From: Archivesica marissinica
Lineage: Eukaryota; Mollusca; Bivalvia; Venerida; Vesicomyidae
DNA: 64,000 nucleotides
Assembly: GCA_014843695.1 (NCBI GenBank)
Contig: CM026397.1
Coordinates: 50,156,663 to 50,220,662, forward strand
Direction: 5' to 3'
Made by a program: the position numbers and the translations under genes
Notes under the pieces: generated by a model
Database searches by the model: none
Seen by the model: only the letters and a program-made list of their open reading frames with translations
Told to the model about the DNA's origin: nothing
Shown: positions 22,801-31,905 of the stretch, piece after piece
How the letters are laid out: each line of letters begins with the position of its first letter
Numbering within the stretch: position 1 is the stretch's first letter

Positions 22801-23831
22801 AATCGATAGAAAACATATCCTTTGTTCAATTTGAAAATGTCTATTATAGTTCTTGTACAACACTGGAACACAAAGTGAACGTACCATAATGTGTATCTCA
22901 CATTTCCAAACTATTCTGCGACTAAATCCAACATTTCATAATCCAAATTTATTTATTAAATCACATTTTATTCAGAGCGCCAACATTTCCTTCCGAACCA
23001 AACCAAAACCAAAACCCTACTAAGTAAGAAGTTATCAGTTTCCGAGTCTCCGTGGCGTAATGGATACAGTATCTGCCTTGTAGCCGAGATGTTGTGAGCT
23101 TGAGCCCCGTCCGAACCGTGGTGGTTGTGCCCTTACGCAGGACACTTAAACCCACACTGTCTCACATCTCTCTCCCTTCCCCAGAGCAGTAGTTCAGGCA
23201 CAGACGGCCCAGGAAGAACCACCGACCTACCATAAGCCAGCTTATAATTTCACCACTTTAAATAAGTCGGCACCCCCAGTGAGATTCGAACCTGCAGCGG
23301 AGAGGGGCGTGTCATTTAAACTAAACTACCATAACCACTCGGCCATTGATGGAGGCGCCATAGTGGGACTCTAAATCTAAACACAAACACATATGTCTTA
23401 TACTGTTCTTTCAAATGCAAGTGGAGAGATAACCCAAACAACTGAAACCTATTTCTATCCAGATCCGCTTACCTCCCTTTACTTTAAAATTTAATCAGAA
23501 TAAACCTACTTACAATATTAGCAATCAGTTCCGTTTCCGTTGTCACATCCACGAGACCAAACCAGCACAAACCCCGCAGCTGTGCTGCCATCGTCTTCCA
23601 TCCCCTGTCTACAGATCCATCGTGGAAAATAACTACCCACGGATCCTTGTGTCTCAGTAGGAAACGTGTAAAGTTCTCATTGGTCAAAGGAAACATGTCT
23701 TGGTACATTTCTTCCGGATTAAGTGCTGGTGTCTGTTGCTTTCTCGTATCTTCATGACCATAATATTCCTCCGTTATTCCGATCGCTGTAACAAAGCTGG
23801 CACATAACACAACTATCAGTAAAATCACCAT
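12533..23831 (-). CDS. ER-luminal thioredoxin-fold protein with KDEL
   Basis: Three exons join in phase: E1 23514-23831 (106 codons, phase 0 end), E2 13871-14093 (acceptor TTTCAG, donor ACAG/GTACAA), E3 12533-13008 (acceptor TTCCAG). They encode 338 residues. Residues 1-18 are a signal peptide (MVILLIVVLCASFVTA). A first thioredoxin-like domain runs from about 40 to 150: DPWVVIFHDGS stands where a redox CxxC would be, so it is probably redox-inactive; an NFT sequon lies near residue 52. A second thioredoxin-like region starts with FKVIAKRFEKYF and has a cis-Pro-like NPPALFVII strand. The C-terminus is KDEL, an ER retrieval signal. It resembles PDI-family or chaperone-like ER proteins in general, but I cannot name an orthologue. 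Intron 1 (9.4 kb) holds a LINE and SINEs; intron 2 holds two SINEs. Confidence 0.87.
13043..13320 (+). mobile_element. SINE family 1, full-length copy
   Basis: Head GTCCAGTGGTAACAGGC and B-box GCAGGTTCGATCCCCTG are tRNA-like. The body is TCTTTCAGATGGGACG and the tail is GCGACGATAAATAAACG. It lies in intron 2 of the KDEL gene, 35 bp from the splice acceptor of the last exon, antisense to the gene. Confidence 0.85.
13562..13782 (+). mobile_element. tRNA-derived SINE, family 4, copy 1
   Basis: Head CGCGTTCGCTTCAGGTG, B-box-like CCGGAGTTCTAGCCCCG, a TCTCTCCCTCG body, and tail CATGTTTCGCAATCGAGC. The tail resembles that of family 3, suggesting a shared LINE partner. In intron 2 of the KDEL gene, antisense. 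Confidence 0.8.
14170..14425 (+). mobile_element. SINE family 3, copy 2
   Basis: Contains TAGCGTAGTTGTCAGGACGC, GTGATCGCCAGATCGG, CTCCGGGTACTCCGG and tail TTGTTTCGCAATCGTTG. Starts about 75 bp upstream of exon E2 of the KDEL gene. Confidence 0.75.
15384..19140 (-). pseudogene. LINE ORF2: endonuclease-reverse transcriptase, one frameshift
   Basis: Starts MNMDIKICSFNVNGLG, an APE-type endonuclease N-terminus, followed by LQELHC, NLYGPN, GGDFNN, RLDYFL and SDHSVV, all catalytic or structural endonuclease motifs. After a lysine-rich linker the frame changes once within the A-rich run at about 18205-18230. Downstream, the reverse transcriptase follows in the new frame: FADFQKAFDSID, GVRQGCPLSAYIF and the catalytic FADD near 17050. 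A cysteine motif near the C-terminus (CEFCLMS ... HMFWEC) fits the usual LINE zinc knuckle. Total span is about 1252 codons, a normal length for L1/Tx1-like ORF2. No other disablement seen. The role is target-primed reverse transcription of its own RNA and of SINEs with similar tails. Confidence 0.9.
19388..19990. repeat. compound (CATA)n/(CACG)n microsatellite
   Basis: ACATACAT/ACACATAT runs broken by two blocks of ACGCACGC at 19578-19610 and 19819-19912, the second including CTCGCTCG repeats. It reads open in several frames as Thr-His-Ile-Tyr or Cys-Val peptides, which is an artefact of the repeat. It lies between LINE ORF2 and ORF1. Confidence 0.9.
20040..21484. other. non-coding sequence between LINE ORFs
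   Basis: No gene seen. Includes a 9-bp tandem AAGTAATGC repeated about four to five times at 20695-20735 and otherwise unique AT-rich sequence. It does not read as part of either LINE ORF. Confidence 0.5.
21485..22567 (-). CDS. LINE ORF1 RNA-binding protein
   Basis: 360 residues, uninterrupted. Residues 1-65 are charged and disordered (KTKKKNKK). About 75-195 form a long coiled coil (IKQQLKEV, MLESKIYD, VKRLEKIVE). Next is an RRM-like part starting SRSNNIRIHGL, with VAHRM and a C-terminal-domain-like end ILRNRKQLKG and IFINEDLT. This layout (coiled coil, RRM, C-terminal domain) is that of ORF1 proteins of L1/Tx1-type LINEs, which trimerise and bind LINE RNA as a chaperone. No CCHC knuckle is seen. 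It sits upstream of ORF2 on the same strand but 2.3 kb away. Confidence 0.8.
   Translation of the reverse strand: MQTEHSDKIETNDSTGKTDKRKRSEQSSMSELETSTLETHETQSNNKTKKKNKKMAKPEPSIDEYFINVNEIKSTKAEMKDIKQQLKEVNSKLTSVINKVDKSDRKFEDAVMKNDGSLRALLRDMMTEMKTELLNSVVNRIEMLESKIYDRDSKTETLTNDVKRLEKIVENQNNANATLRKTIEENTENMVKYQNDSEQYSRSNNIRIHGLVSNTAYETTDETTDNVIKMLHGTMNINLRREDIDVAHRMKTFNHGRQETIVKLQSRLTKDRILRNRKQLKGTGIFINEDLTQLNQQVLMSVKRKMPDEVNSVFSRNGVIKYVTKTDQVKTVLYKDYRHWLELPWPTRGPPLLRRAILPG
23040..23180 (+). mobile_element. tRNA-like SINE, family 6, copy 1
   Basis: Head GGCGTAATGGATACAGTATC and B-box-like TTGAGCCCCGTCCG, then GTGCCCTTACGCAGGAC and CATCTCTCTCCC. The same head begins the element at 42663. Confidence 0.65.
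23184..23360 (-). mobile_element. SINE family 5, copy 2
   Basis: AGGCACAGACGGCCCAGG, ACCATAAGCCAGCTTATA, and reversed B-box GAGATTCGAACCTGCAG. Abuts the family 6 element head-to-head. Confidence 0.65.
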
Positions 23832-23896
23832 TTTTAAACGTTTGAATCTTTACCTATAATGCGGTCATCAGATAAAGGATTTGTTGAAATGAAATA

Positions 23897-23912
23897 TTTA
23901 TAAATCGATTGG
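23897..23912 (-). promoter_or_regulatory. putative TATA and CCAAT boxes of the KDEL gene
   Basis: On the minus strand CCAAT (23912-23908) precedes TATAAA (23902-23897), which lies 66 bp upstream of the ATG at 23831. A TATA box there would place transcription start near 23870 and give a short 5' UTR. The CCAAT is unusually close to the TATA, so only the TATA is argued with any weight. The left end of the gypsy element begins 80 bp further upstream. Confidence 0.4.
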
Positions 23913-23991
23913 TTTTAGCAAGTTTAAGACAACCCGGGTGTAAAATTATCACCACAGTTGTATGATATTCGGCTTGTTATAGATATTGTAG

Positions 23992-24028
23992 TGTAACCCA
24001 TGTCATATTTATGTTAAAGGGAACTAAT
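23992..24028 (+). repeat. residual 5' LTR, 37 bp
   Basis: TGTAACCCATG through AAAGGGAACTAAT is identical to the first 37 bp of the 3' LTR at 30020. After that the two sequences diverge completely (AATAATAATT versus TATTGATATT). Confidence 0.8.
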
Positions 24029-24429
24029 AATAATAATTTACAGGTATACAGTATTGATTGTGGATAGGTTAAATTCCTGATCTGTTTACATACAATCAGT
24101 TTACACCTTTTCATTGTGACCTACTTATTGGTCAGTTCAGCCTTTATATTGAAGGTGTTACATTGTATAGACAGTTATAATTAGCTACTGTTGATTCTCA
24201 ATAGAGTATTAAAGGCCAACCATACATTGGTTTTATAGCATATATAATTCTTGCGTTTGTAATTTATTTTGCGAACTATTTTTGCGTTTCAACAATTATT
24301 TATCGCGATATTACGTACGGTTGCGACGGTATTTTTGCGCCGTATTCGCGTGTCCACTATTGATTTTGTTGCATATTTTTGTGCAACTCTTGTATTTATT
24401 GTCCTTATATCCTGGTTATAATTTTTATA

Positions 24430-27400
24430 ATGGATACACCAGGAAAGGAGAGCACTCCTGGAGGATTACCCCCGGGGATGATGGACCAGGTTTATAAACA
24501 GTTGAGTGAGCATTTTGACTTGGTTCCAAAGTCGGCTCAAGCACCCCCACCGCCCTTGCCCATCACTTCTTTCAGAGGCAGACGGTTTGACATTCCAGAC
24601 AACAGTGCAGATAGTACCCCACCAGTGCAGTCTTTTCTTAATAGACAACCTTCTGGATTTCCTTTTGTTTCAACCCCCAATGTACTTCCATATCCGACAC
24701 AGTTTTCATCCAACCCTCCTAAGATACCCAGCTTCTCGGGTGATGAACCTATCAATAAGGGGGAGGTGCCTTATGTTATATGGAGATATGTAGTCCAATG
24801 TATGATGAACAATCCGGAAATATCAGCCACCAACCTGTTGTACACTGTGCGCAGTTCCCTTCGTGGTTCTGCCCGTATGATGGTGATTCCGCTAGGTCAG
24901 GAGTCAACACTTGTCCAGATTATGGATAAGCTAGACTGCATGTTCTCAGATGCATCGACCAAAGAGGACCTGATGACAGAATTTTTTAATTCCTCTCAGG
25001 CAGCGGACGAATCAGTAACATATTATGCATGTCGCCTAGAAACGTTGTTACAGGCCATCATCAATAAGGGTCAGTTACCAGGTGTTGCAAGGAATGACAT
25101 ACTTCGTCATAAGTTCTGGACAGGGTTATCCTCGGATATGTTGCGACTGCAAACCCGCCACAAGTATGATACCCTGGCGGACTACAACCAATTACTTCGA
25201 GAAATCCGCAAAGTTGAGAAAGAGATGTTGCGCACTTCGACTTCTTCTAATCTCAACTCTTCTTCAACTGGTAATGTTCTACAGACAACTCCTTTCTCGA
25301 AGAAGGTTTCTGTTAAGAACAATACAGTTACAGCGGACTCAGACGTGCAACAACAGTTTTCTTTATTGGAAAAGAAAATGCAGTCTCGCTTGGATCAGTT
25401 AGATACCAAACTCACTTCCTGTGAGAACATGATGGACCAGAAGATCAACTCCAAGTTCGACCAGATTTTACAGAAGCTGGACTCTACCCACAACCAGCAA
25501 CAACAACATCAGTCATTCTCTCTACCACCACAACCATTTAGTACCAACCGAGGTCGCGGTCATAGACCTGGGAGATACAGTGGTGGCAACCAAGCTTCTG
25601 GTTATATTCAGCAGGATTACAATCCGCAAGGATCACACCTGCAGCCGAACTCCGGACCAAGGTCATTTGGTCGCGGAAGAGGCAATTTCCCAATATCGCC
25701 AATCGTTAAATTAGATACCGTCTCTGTTGAGGGCCAAACATGGACTGGTGATCAAGTTGCACAAACGAACCCACACCCACCAGAACAACAATTTGTGAAC
25801 CGTCTTATAGGTTCACCGAATGAACATGATATTGTTATCAACGGCAGTTCTTTTAAAGCCTTGATTGATACTGGTAGTCAAGTAACCACTCTTTCTCTTT
25901 CTTGTTTCAAGAGACTTTCAGATGTTGTATTACAACCTCTCTCCACTCTTGGTCTTGACTTATCAATTGCTGATGGTTCACGCATGGAGTACTCAGGTTA
26001 TTTTGAGTCTACCATCACATTACCGTTTTTATCTGTTTTTAAATTGGATATTCCTGTTCTGGTCATCCCAGACAATAGTTTTAACAGAACGTGTCCCGTC
26101 ATTGTGGGAACAAACGTTCTTAGAAGGTGTAAGACATTTTTGTCCCCATCTTCAGACAATTCTACTGTTGACATCCCAGTAGAATGGAAGTCGGCGATGG
26201 ATAGCCTCGACTCCCGGACCTTCTCAGTAAAAGCGTGCGGTACCAAAACGATTACGGTAGCACCATATGAGACAGTTACTATCAATGGGATAGTCCGAAA
26301 TTTCGACAACAACATCTCATCTGTTGTCACTGAGACACCGGAAACTGTTACAGGTTATACAGTATGTCCTCGGATTGTTAAAGTCAATCAACAATCCACA
26401 GTTAAAGTCCCAGTCAGGATTTGTAATATGACTGCGAAGACTTTATCTTTTAAACCCAAAACACAGATTTGTGAAATTGCTGAAGCAACAGTTGTGGATG
26501 ATCTTTCTACATATATTTGCCAGGATACATCTTCAGATACCTCTCTCGAAGACCTGGGTGTCAACGTTGACAATACAAATTTGTCTCCGTCTCAAGTTTT
26601 GCGGTTTCAACAAGTCCTGGGTAAATGGAAACATGTATTTTCAAAAGACAGTCAGGACTTGGGTAAATCAAATCTTGTACAGCACAAGATAGTGTTAGAG
26701 GACAATACACCGTTTAAAGACCCATACAGACGAATCCCTCCAGCCATGTATGAGAAAGTGCGTCAGCACATAAAGGAAATGTTGGAGGCAGACGTTATTC
26801 GAGAGTCTGATAGTCCTTACTCTTCTAACATTGTTTTGATTAGAAAATCCTCCGGTGCACTCAGGTTTTGTGTGGATTGGCGTCGATTGAACAACAAGAC
26901 CCGTAAGGATGCTTTTATGTTACCCAGATTTGACGACACTATTGATGTCCTTTCTTCTGCCAAATATTTTAGTAAACTTGACCTACATTCAGCTTACTGG
27001 CAGGTCGAAGTTGCAGAAGAGGATAAGGCCAAAACAGCTTTTAGTGTCGGAGCACTGGGGTTTTATGAGTGGAACCGGATGGGTTTCGGACTCACCAATG
27101 CACCCGCAACCTTCCAGCGACTGATGGAAAAATGCATGGGTGATATGCATCTTAGAGAATGTTTAATTTTCTTAGATGACATCCTTATTTTCTCATCTAC
27201 ATTTGAGGAACACATAGAGAGGATTGAATCCGTCTTTCAACGGTTGGATCAGCATCACTTGAAGCTTAAACCTTCAAAATGCGAATTCTTCAAGACATCC
27301 GTAACTTACTTGGGTCATGTCGTTTCTGATCAAGGTATTTCTACGGATCCCGGTAAAGTTTCCGCCGTTAAAGATTGGCCAGCATGTCACGATCTGAAAT

Positions 27401-29643
27401 CTCTCAGACAATTTCTTGGATTCTCGGGCTACTACAGAAAATTTATAAAGGATTATGCCCAGATTGTACAGCCGTTAAACTCTTTATTAGAAGGACATGG
27501 TTTTAACCAGAAAAAATCCAAGAAAAAGACCAAGAAGACCAAGACACCCGTTCCATGGATATGGGGTGATGCCCAGCAAGCTGCCTTTGATACAATCAAA
27601 GATAAATTAACATCACACCCAATCTTGGCATATGCAGACTATTCCCAACCTTTTATTCTGCACACGGATGCATCGTCCCTTGGATTAGGAGCAGTACTAT
27701 ACCAGGTCCAAGACGGGAAGGAGCGTGTTATTGCATATGCATCCCGAAGTTTGAGACCCAGCGAGAGGAATTATCCCGCCCACAAGATGGAATTTCTAGC
27801 CCTTAAGTGGAGTATCACAGATAAATTCCATGACTACTTGTGTGGGAATGACTTTAAGGTGGTTACTGACAATAATCCCTTAACCTATGTCAAAACCTCT
27901 GCAAAGGTTGATGCAACAGGCCACCGTTGGCTAGCAGAATTAGCCAATTACAATTTTTATATTGAATACCGTAGTGGCAGCCAAAACGGAGACGCAGATG
28001 GTTTATCTCGTCGATACGTATTTCAAGAAGAAATGAAAGCGATTTTTCAAGGTGCTGTAAATGCTACACCACTTGTCGACTGTGTATCAGATTCGGCAGT
28101 TCCTCATTCGGCCGATGAGGAGATGTTTGAATCTGAACATGTCAACAAGATTGACTGGAAAGCTGAGCAATTGAATGATTTTACCATTTTAAGGGTGATT
28201 GACCTCCTCGAAAGCGGTTTTCTTCCCAAGGGGAGAGGATCCGAGTCAAAAGCTGTACAGCGTTTTCTCCGAGAATGGAACAGACTTCATATCGATGAGG
28301 GAATTCTGTACAGAACCGCTTTCTTGGACGGCCAGTCAGTTCGTCAACTTGTTTTACCTGAATCCCACAGGACTATTGCCTTGAAGGGTATTCATGACGA
28401 TGCTGGTCACCAGGGCAAGGAAAAGACCCTTTGGCTGGCCAGACAACGGTTTTACTGGCCTGGGTTGGAAGAGGATGTTAACAAGTACATCACCAATTGT
28501 AGCTCATGTATTAGACGGAAGACCCCTGTCAAACCTTTCGCCGAGCTTGTACCAATTTTTACCTCTAGACCTATGGAGCTAGTGTGCATCGACTTTTTAA
28601 AGCTCGAACCTGGCAAAGGTGGTGTGGAAAACATACTGGTTATAGTGGATCACTTCACCAGATATGCTCAAGCAGTGTCATGTCGCAACCAGACTGCACA
28701 AACCACTGCCAAGGCCTTGTATGACCATTATTTCCGGTTTTATGGTTTTCCCGAGCGACTTCACAGTGACCAAGGTCGAAATTTTCTTAGTAGGACTATA
28801 CAGGAACTGTGTAAGCTCACGGGCATTCGTAAAAGCCGTACAACGCCGTACCACCCTATGGGTAATGGTTCAGCAGAACGATTCAACGGCACTCTTCTGC
28901 GCATGCTTGGTACCTTAGAGGAACACCAAAAGAGCGACTGGAAATCGTATCTCGCCCCTCTTGTTCAGGCATACAATGGTACCAAGAGTGACGCAACCGG
29001 TTTTTCGCCACACTATTTAATGTTTGGGTGGCATCCTCGACTTTCTGTCGATGCCTACTTAGGCACAGATCCACAAGACATTGGTGAATTCACACCTACG
29101 ACATATGTAGCCAAACTAAAGAACCGGCTAGAATATGCATATAGGGCAGCTGCCAATGAAGCTGGCAGACAGGCTGCCAAGAACAAGGACAGGTACGACT
29201 GTAAAGTTCGTGAGTCCAAGATAGAAGTTGGAGACCGTGTACTTGTAAAGAAAGTCGGTATCAAGGGGACACATAAGCTAGCAGACAGATGGGATCGCGA
29301 CCCTTATGTTGTGCTAGCTATGCCGAACCCCGACATACCAGTATTCCGTGTACAACTTGAGAATGGCAAAGGACCAATCCGGACGTTGCATAGGAATATG
29401 CTCCTGCCATTCAATTGTGTACCCAGAGATACACCGACGGTGGATGTAAGTGTCGAATCTGAGATAGGCCCTATCCGCAAGGATTTGGCCAGAACCAATC
29501 TCAGGACACCACCAGTACATGTACCTCACGCAATCCAATCTGATAGTTCCGATTTAGATAGCGAAGGCGAAAGCGTCAAACTATACAGACCTCAGTATTA
29601 CATTTCATTATGTCATTTGAAATGGTTGTTTTTATTTTCATAG
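24430..29643 (+). CDS. gypsy Gag-Pol polyprotein
   Basis: 1737 residues from the ATG at 24430 (MDTPGKESTPGG); an in-frame ATG 17 codons earlier is less likely because its leader is hydrophobic and outside Gag. Gag occupies about the first 450 residues: a capsid-like helical part, a short coiled coil, then an Arg-Gly-rich tail (GRGRGNF) instead of a CCHC knuckle. Protease has DTGS near residue 480. Reverse transcriptase has FLDD at about 915-917 and LPRFDD earlier. RNase H has HTDASS near 1079. Integrase has a HHCC finger (HQGKEKT to CSSC, about 1330-1360) and D1388, D1447, E1483, the canonical D,D35E spacing. A GPY/F-type module follows (DRVLVKKV to DPYVVL). No stop or frameshift is present and no envelope ORF follows. 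Gag and Pol are one frame, so no ribosomal shift is needed. Confidence 0.93.
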   Translation: MDTPGKESTPGGLPPGMMDQVYKQLSEHFDLVPKSAQAPPPPLPITSFRGRRFDIPDNSADSTPPVQSFLNRQPSGFPFVSTPNVLPYPTQFSSNPPKIPSFSGDEPINKGEVPYVIWRYVVQCMMNNPEISATNLLYTVRSSLRGSARMMVIPLGQESTLVQIMDKLDCMFSDASTKEDLMTEFFNSSQAADESVTYYACRLETLLQAIINKGQLPGVARNDILRHKFWTGLSSDMLRLQTRHKYDTLADYNQLLREIRKVEKEMLRTSTSSNLNSSSTGNVLQTTPFSKKVSVKNNTVTADSDVQQQFSLLEKKMQSRLDQLDTKLTSCENMMDQKINSKFDQILQKLDSTHNQQQQHQSFSLPPQPFSTNRGRGHRPGRYSGGNQASGYIQQDYNPQGSHLQPNSGPRSFGRGRGNFPISPIVKLDTVSVEGQTWTGDQVAQTNPHPPEQQFVNRLIGSPNEHDIVINGSSFKALIDTGSQVTTLSLSCFKRLSDVVLQPLSTLGLDLSIADGSRMEYSGYFESTITLPFLSVFKLDIPVLVIPDNSFNRTCPVIVGTNVLRRCKTFLSPSSDNSTVDIPVEWKSAMDSLDSRTFSVKACGTKTITVAPYETVTINGIVRNFDNNISSVVTETPETVTGYTVCPRIVKVNQQSTVKVPVRICNMTAKTLSFKPKTQICEIAEATVVDDLSTYICQDTSSDTSLEDLGVNVDNTNLSPSQVLRFQQVLGKWKHVFSKDSQDLGKSNLVQHKIVLEDNTPFKDPYRRIPPAMYEKVRQHIKEMLEADVIRESDSPYSSNIVLIRKSSGALRFCVDWRRLNNKTRKDAFMLPRFDDTIDVLSSAKYFSKLDLHSAYWQVEVAEEDKAKTAFSVGALGFYEWNRMGFGLTNAPATFQRLMEKCMGDMHLRECLIFLDDILIFSSTFEEHIERIESVFQRLDQHHLKLKPSKCEFFKTSVTYLGHVVSDQGISTDPGKVSAVKDWPACHDLKSLRQFLGFSGYYRKFIKDYAQIVQPLNSLLEGHGFNQKKSKKKTKKTKTPVPWIWGDAQQAAFDTIKDKLTSHPILAYADYSQPFILHTDASSLGLGAVLYQVQDGKERVIAYASRSLRPSERNYPAHKMEFLALKWSITDKFHDYLCGNDFKVVTDNNPLTYVKTSAKVDATGHRWLAELANYNFYIEYRSGSQNGDADGLSRRYVFQEEMKAIFQGAVNATPLVDCVSDSAVPHSADEEMFESEHVNKIDWKAEQLNDFTILRVIDLLESGFLPKGRGSESKAVQRFLREWNRLHIDEGILYRTAFLDGQSVRQLVLPESHRTIALKGIHDDAGHQGKEKTLWLARQRFYWPGLEEDVNKYITNCSSCIRRKTPVKPFAELVPIFTSRPMELVCIDFLKLEPGKGGVENILVIVDHFTRYAQAVSCRNQTAQTTAKALYDHYFRFYGFPERLHSDQGRNFLSRTIQELCKLTGIRKSRTTPYHPMGNGSAERFNGTLLRMLGTLEEHQKSDWKSYLAPLVQAYNGTKSDATGFSPHYLMFGWHPRLSVDAYLGTDPQDIGEFTPTTYVAKLKNRLEYAYRAAANEAGRQAAKNKDRYDCKVRESKIEVGDRVLVKKVGIKGTHKLADRWDRDPYVVLAMPNPDIPVFRVQLENGKGPIRTLHRNMLLPFNCVPRDTPTVDVSVESEIGPIRKDLARTNLRTPPVHVPHAIQSDSSDLDSEGESVKLYRPQYYISLCHLKWLFLFS

Positions 29644-30019
29644 TAAATGTTCATGTTTGTACAATTTGAAGGTTAATCTTACCTTTACAGGTCTCCACAT
29701 AGTTGGAACAGATTTGTAGCATATGTCCATTATTGTGGACATATACCTTTAAGCCAGCCATATTGAACATACCCATGCACGGTGTAATACTTAACTAATG
29801 ATCGTTACATTAGTATCTTTAATTACATTGTATTGGTTGTTATGTTTTTATTTCAGTTTGTAAAATTATTTCAGCTGACAATGTCGGATGTTGGATAGTG
29901 AATGATGCAGTAAATACAATTGTTATTATATAGCTTGATTATTTGGATTGAGCTACACTATTCATTTAGTTTCAGGTAATTAAAACGTCAGGAGACCTTT
30001 TCTCCAAGAGGGGGAACTA

Positions 30020-30694
30020 TGTAACCCATGTCATATTTATGTTAAAGGGAACTAATTATTGATATTTAGTACATGTACATTATAATGTTTCCAAACCCTG
30101 CTGCAAGCGTACCACCCAATAGTTTCCCTATATGGCCTAATGAAATCACTGGTCTGAATCATATCATAATTATATAGCCTGGTCCCATACTATGTCTTTG
30201 TATAATATATAATAGTCTTCACTACTATTGTGTATAAAGTATTATGGGTGAGTGATTGTGAGTGACAATCAGGTCAGATGTGTGAATGAGTGAACTAACT
30301 CAACTAATTAGGTGCACTTTCCAACTAACTTGTTCAAGACCCTTATCCCACACTCTATCTCTACTAGTCAAACGGATACGTTGCAAAGCTATCCTGTTTA
30401 CGTTAATATATACTATACTAGTAACTTTATACATATATATAATATATGTATCAGCTGATAACCGGACTCTGGTAATGTAATGTTTTATCTTTGATATTTT
30501 ACATTGTAAAATATTTATTTGAACTGCTGGAATTGGAATTGTGTATTTACTATTTTGTATTGTGAAATTAAGTAGAATGATTTGTACATAATAATATTAT
30601 GTATATATTGTATTTTACAGGCTCTTTATATCCATATATACGAAAATACGAAAACAACCAGAGTTTGTTATATCTATAAACTCCCCGGTCTACA
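30020..30694 (+). repeat. 3' LTR, 675 bp
   Basis: Runs from TGTAACCCATG after the polypurine tract to GGTCTACA, followed by the GTAG target duplication. It has no full-length partner at the left end. No clear polyadenylation signal could be assigned. Confidence 0.7.
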
Positions 30695-30784
30695 GTAGTG
30701 ATTATATACCGATTTAATTTTTGAATTTACCGTTGTGTTTTTTAAAGTCACACCTTGAACAGCTTAGATCATATGATCAGATCA

Positions 30785-30945
30785 GCTTGTATTGGTGGAG
30801 GAAGATCCCGGTATGTCTGATACTGGCGGGCACATGGGTAGAACCTTGGACCTTCCACAAGCCAGCTGGATAGCGTTCTCGTCTGAAATAATTCACCACC
30901 CTCAGTGGGATTCGAACTGACAACGATGATTTGTGACCATAATTA
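30785..30945 (-). mobile_element. SINE family 5, copy 3
   Basis: CTTCCACAAGCCAGCTGGAT and reversed B-box GTGGGATTCGAACTGACA. Inserted 90 bp beyond the gypsy element. Confidence 0.65.
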
Positions 30946-31077
30946 GAGCAGAGAATTGATTGTTTTGTAAAGTTGTGATAATTTTGTTTTTGTATACTTC
31001 CTGAATCCAATACTCAAAATAGCGGTGCAGGTAGGTTTGGTAATTTACTCATTAACACTATGCCGGGGGTTTAGGTT

Positions 31078-31672
31078 TTAATCTTTATTAAAGTCTCATC
31101 TATGTACATACATGTAATACAAACACAAATATAAATAATCAGATTAAAAGTACATAAGCCATTCTGAATAGAATTATAAGAGACATATTGCAACAAAACA
31201 TATCACATTATAAAATCCCACACTACTATTAGTTAATGCTTATTTACATTCTAAAGCCAAGACACAGTTGCTAATTTATATTTAAATACGAAATAAAACA
31301 AAATGGTATAAAACACTAAATCGAAAAACAAGCACTAGTGCGCTTTTAAGAAATATTTTACAAAATCAGTTATCACCCAGGATCAGATCGAGAATGACCT
31401 AATTAGCAGTTGCTTCTTGTAGTCTGTAAAAATCATAGATATATAGTAATTAACACAAAAAAGGGCATTATTTACAAAGGTAAAAGTAACGACGCTGTAG
31501 TATATTAAAACAGGTTTTGGCACAAAGTCTTATCACTGATTGATTACTGAATAGAAATAGAAATTGATCACGTTTTGTCATATTACAGAAATTATGGTCA
31601 GCTAATATTGCCTTCTGCAATAGTAAAGTTCTTAGATCATTATATATGGCACATTCCAATAAAACGTGGGGT
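31078..31672 (-). mobile_element. LINE 3' fragment (CR1/Jockey-like)
   Basis: The minus frame at 31672-31468 reads VLLECAIYNDLR, TKRDQFLFLFSNQ and CAKTCFNILQRR, the C-terminal tail typical after the zinc knuckle of CR1/Jockey-type ORF2. It is followed by a 390-bp 3' UTR ending near 31078. 5'-truncated. Confidence 0.65.
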
Positions 31673-31755
31673 GTGGAAGTATTTCATGTGAGAAAGCTAT
31701 CCTGCTGGCTTGCAGAAGGCAGGTGGTTCTATATAGGTGCCCGTCCGTGCCTGAA
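31665..31755 (+). mobile_element. SINE family 5 fragment
   Basis: GTATTTCATGTGAGAAAGC, TCCTGCTGGCTTGCAGAAGG and GGTGGTTCTAT match the reverse complement of the family 5 body. It adjoins the LINE fragment on its left and the family 3 SINE on its right. Confidence 0.5.
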
Positions 31756-31905
31756 ATACTGAGATGGTACAGTGGTCGCCAGATCGGACAGGTGGTTTTC
31801 TCCGGGTACTCCGGTTTCCTACCACACAAATGACCACATTTACGCTTTCATCCGCGCCAACGAGAGTGATTAATATAAGTTGTTAAAACTTGCTTCGCAA
31901 AACTG
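31756..31905 (+). mobile_element. SINE family 3, 5'-truncated copy
   Basis: Starts at GATGGTACAGTGGTCGCC; the tail is AACTTGCTTCGCAAAACTG. Head missing. Confidence 0.7.

Larger units (their letters stand above)
23992..30694 (+). mobile_element. Ty3/gypsy LTR retrotransposon
   Basis: Left end at 23992 and right end at 30694 are TG...CA and are flanked by a 4-bp duplication GTAG (23988-23991 and 30695-30698). A polypurine tract (AAGAGGGGGAAC, 30006-30017) directly precedes the 3' LTR. Only the first 37 bp of the 3' LTR are present at the left end, so most of the 5' LTR and any primer-binding site seem deleted. Gag-pol is intact. It is inserted about 160 bp upstream of the KDEL gene ATG, in divergent orientation. 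Confidence 0.87.

Noticed and set aside
24379..24429. Upstream ATG of the gypsy ORF (17 extra residues)
   Set aside because: The extension is hydrophobic and unlike a Gag start; the ATG at 24430 opens a normal Gag N-terminus.
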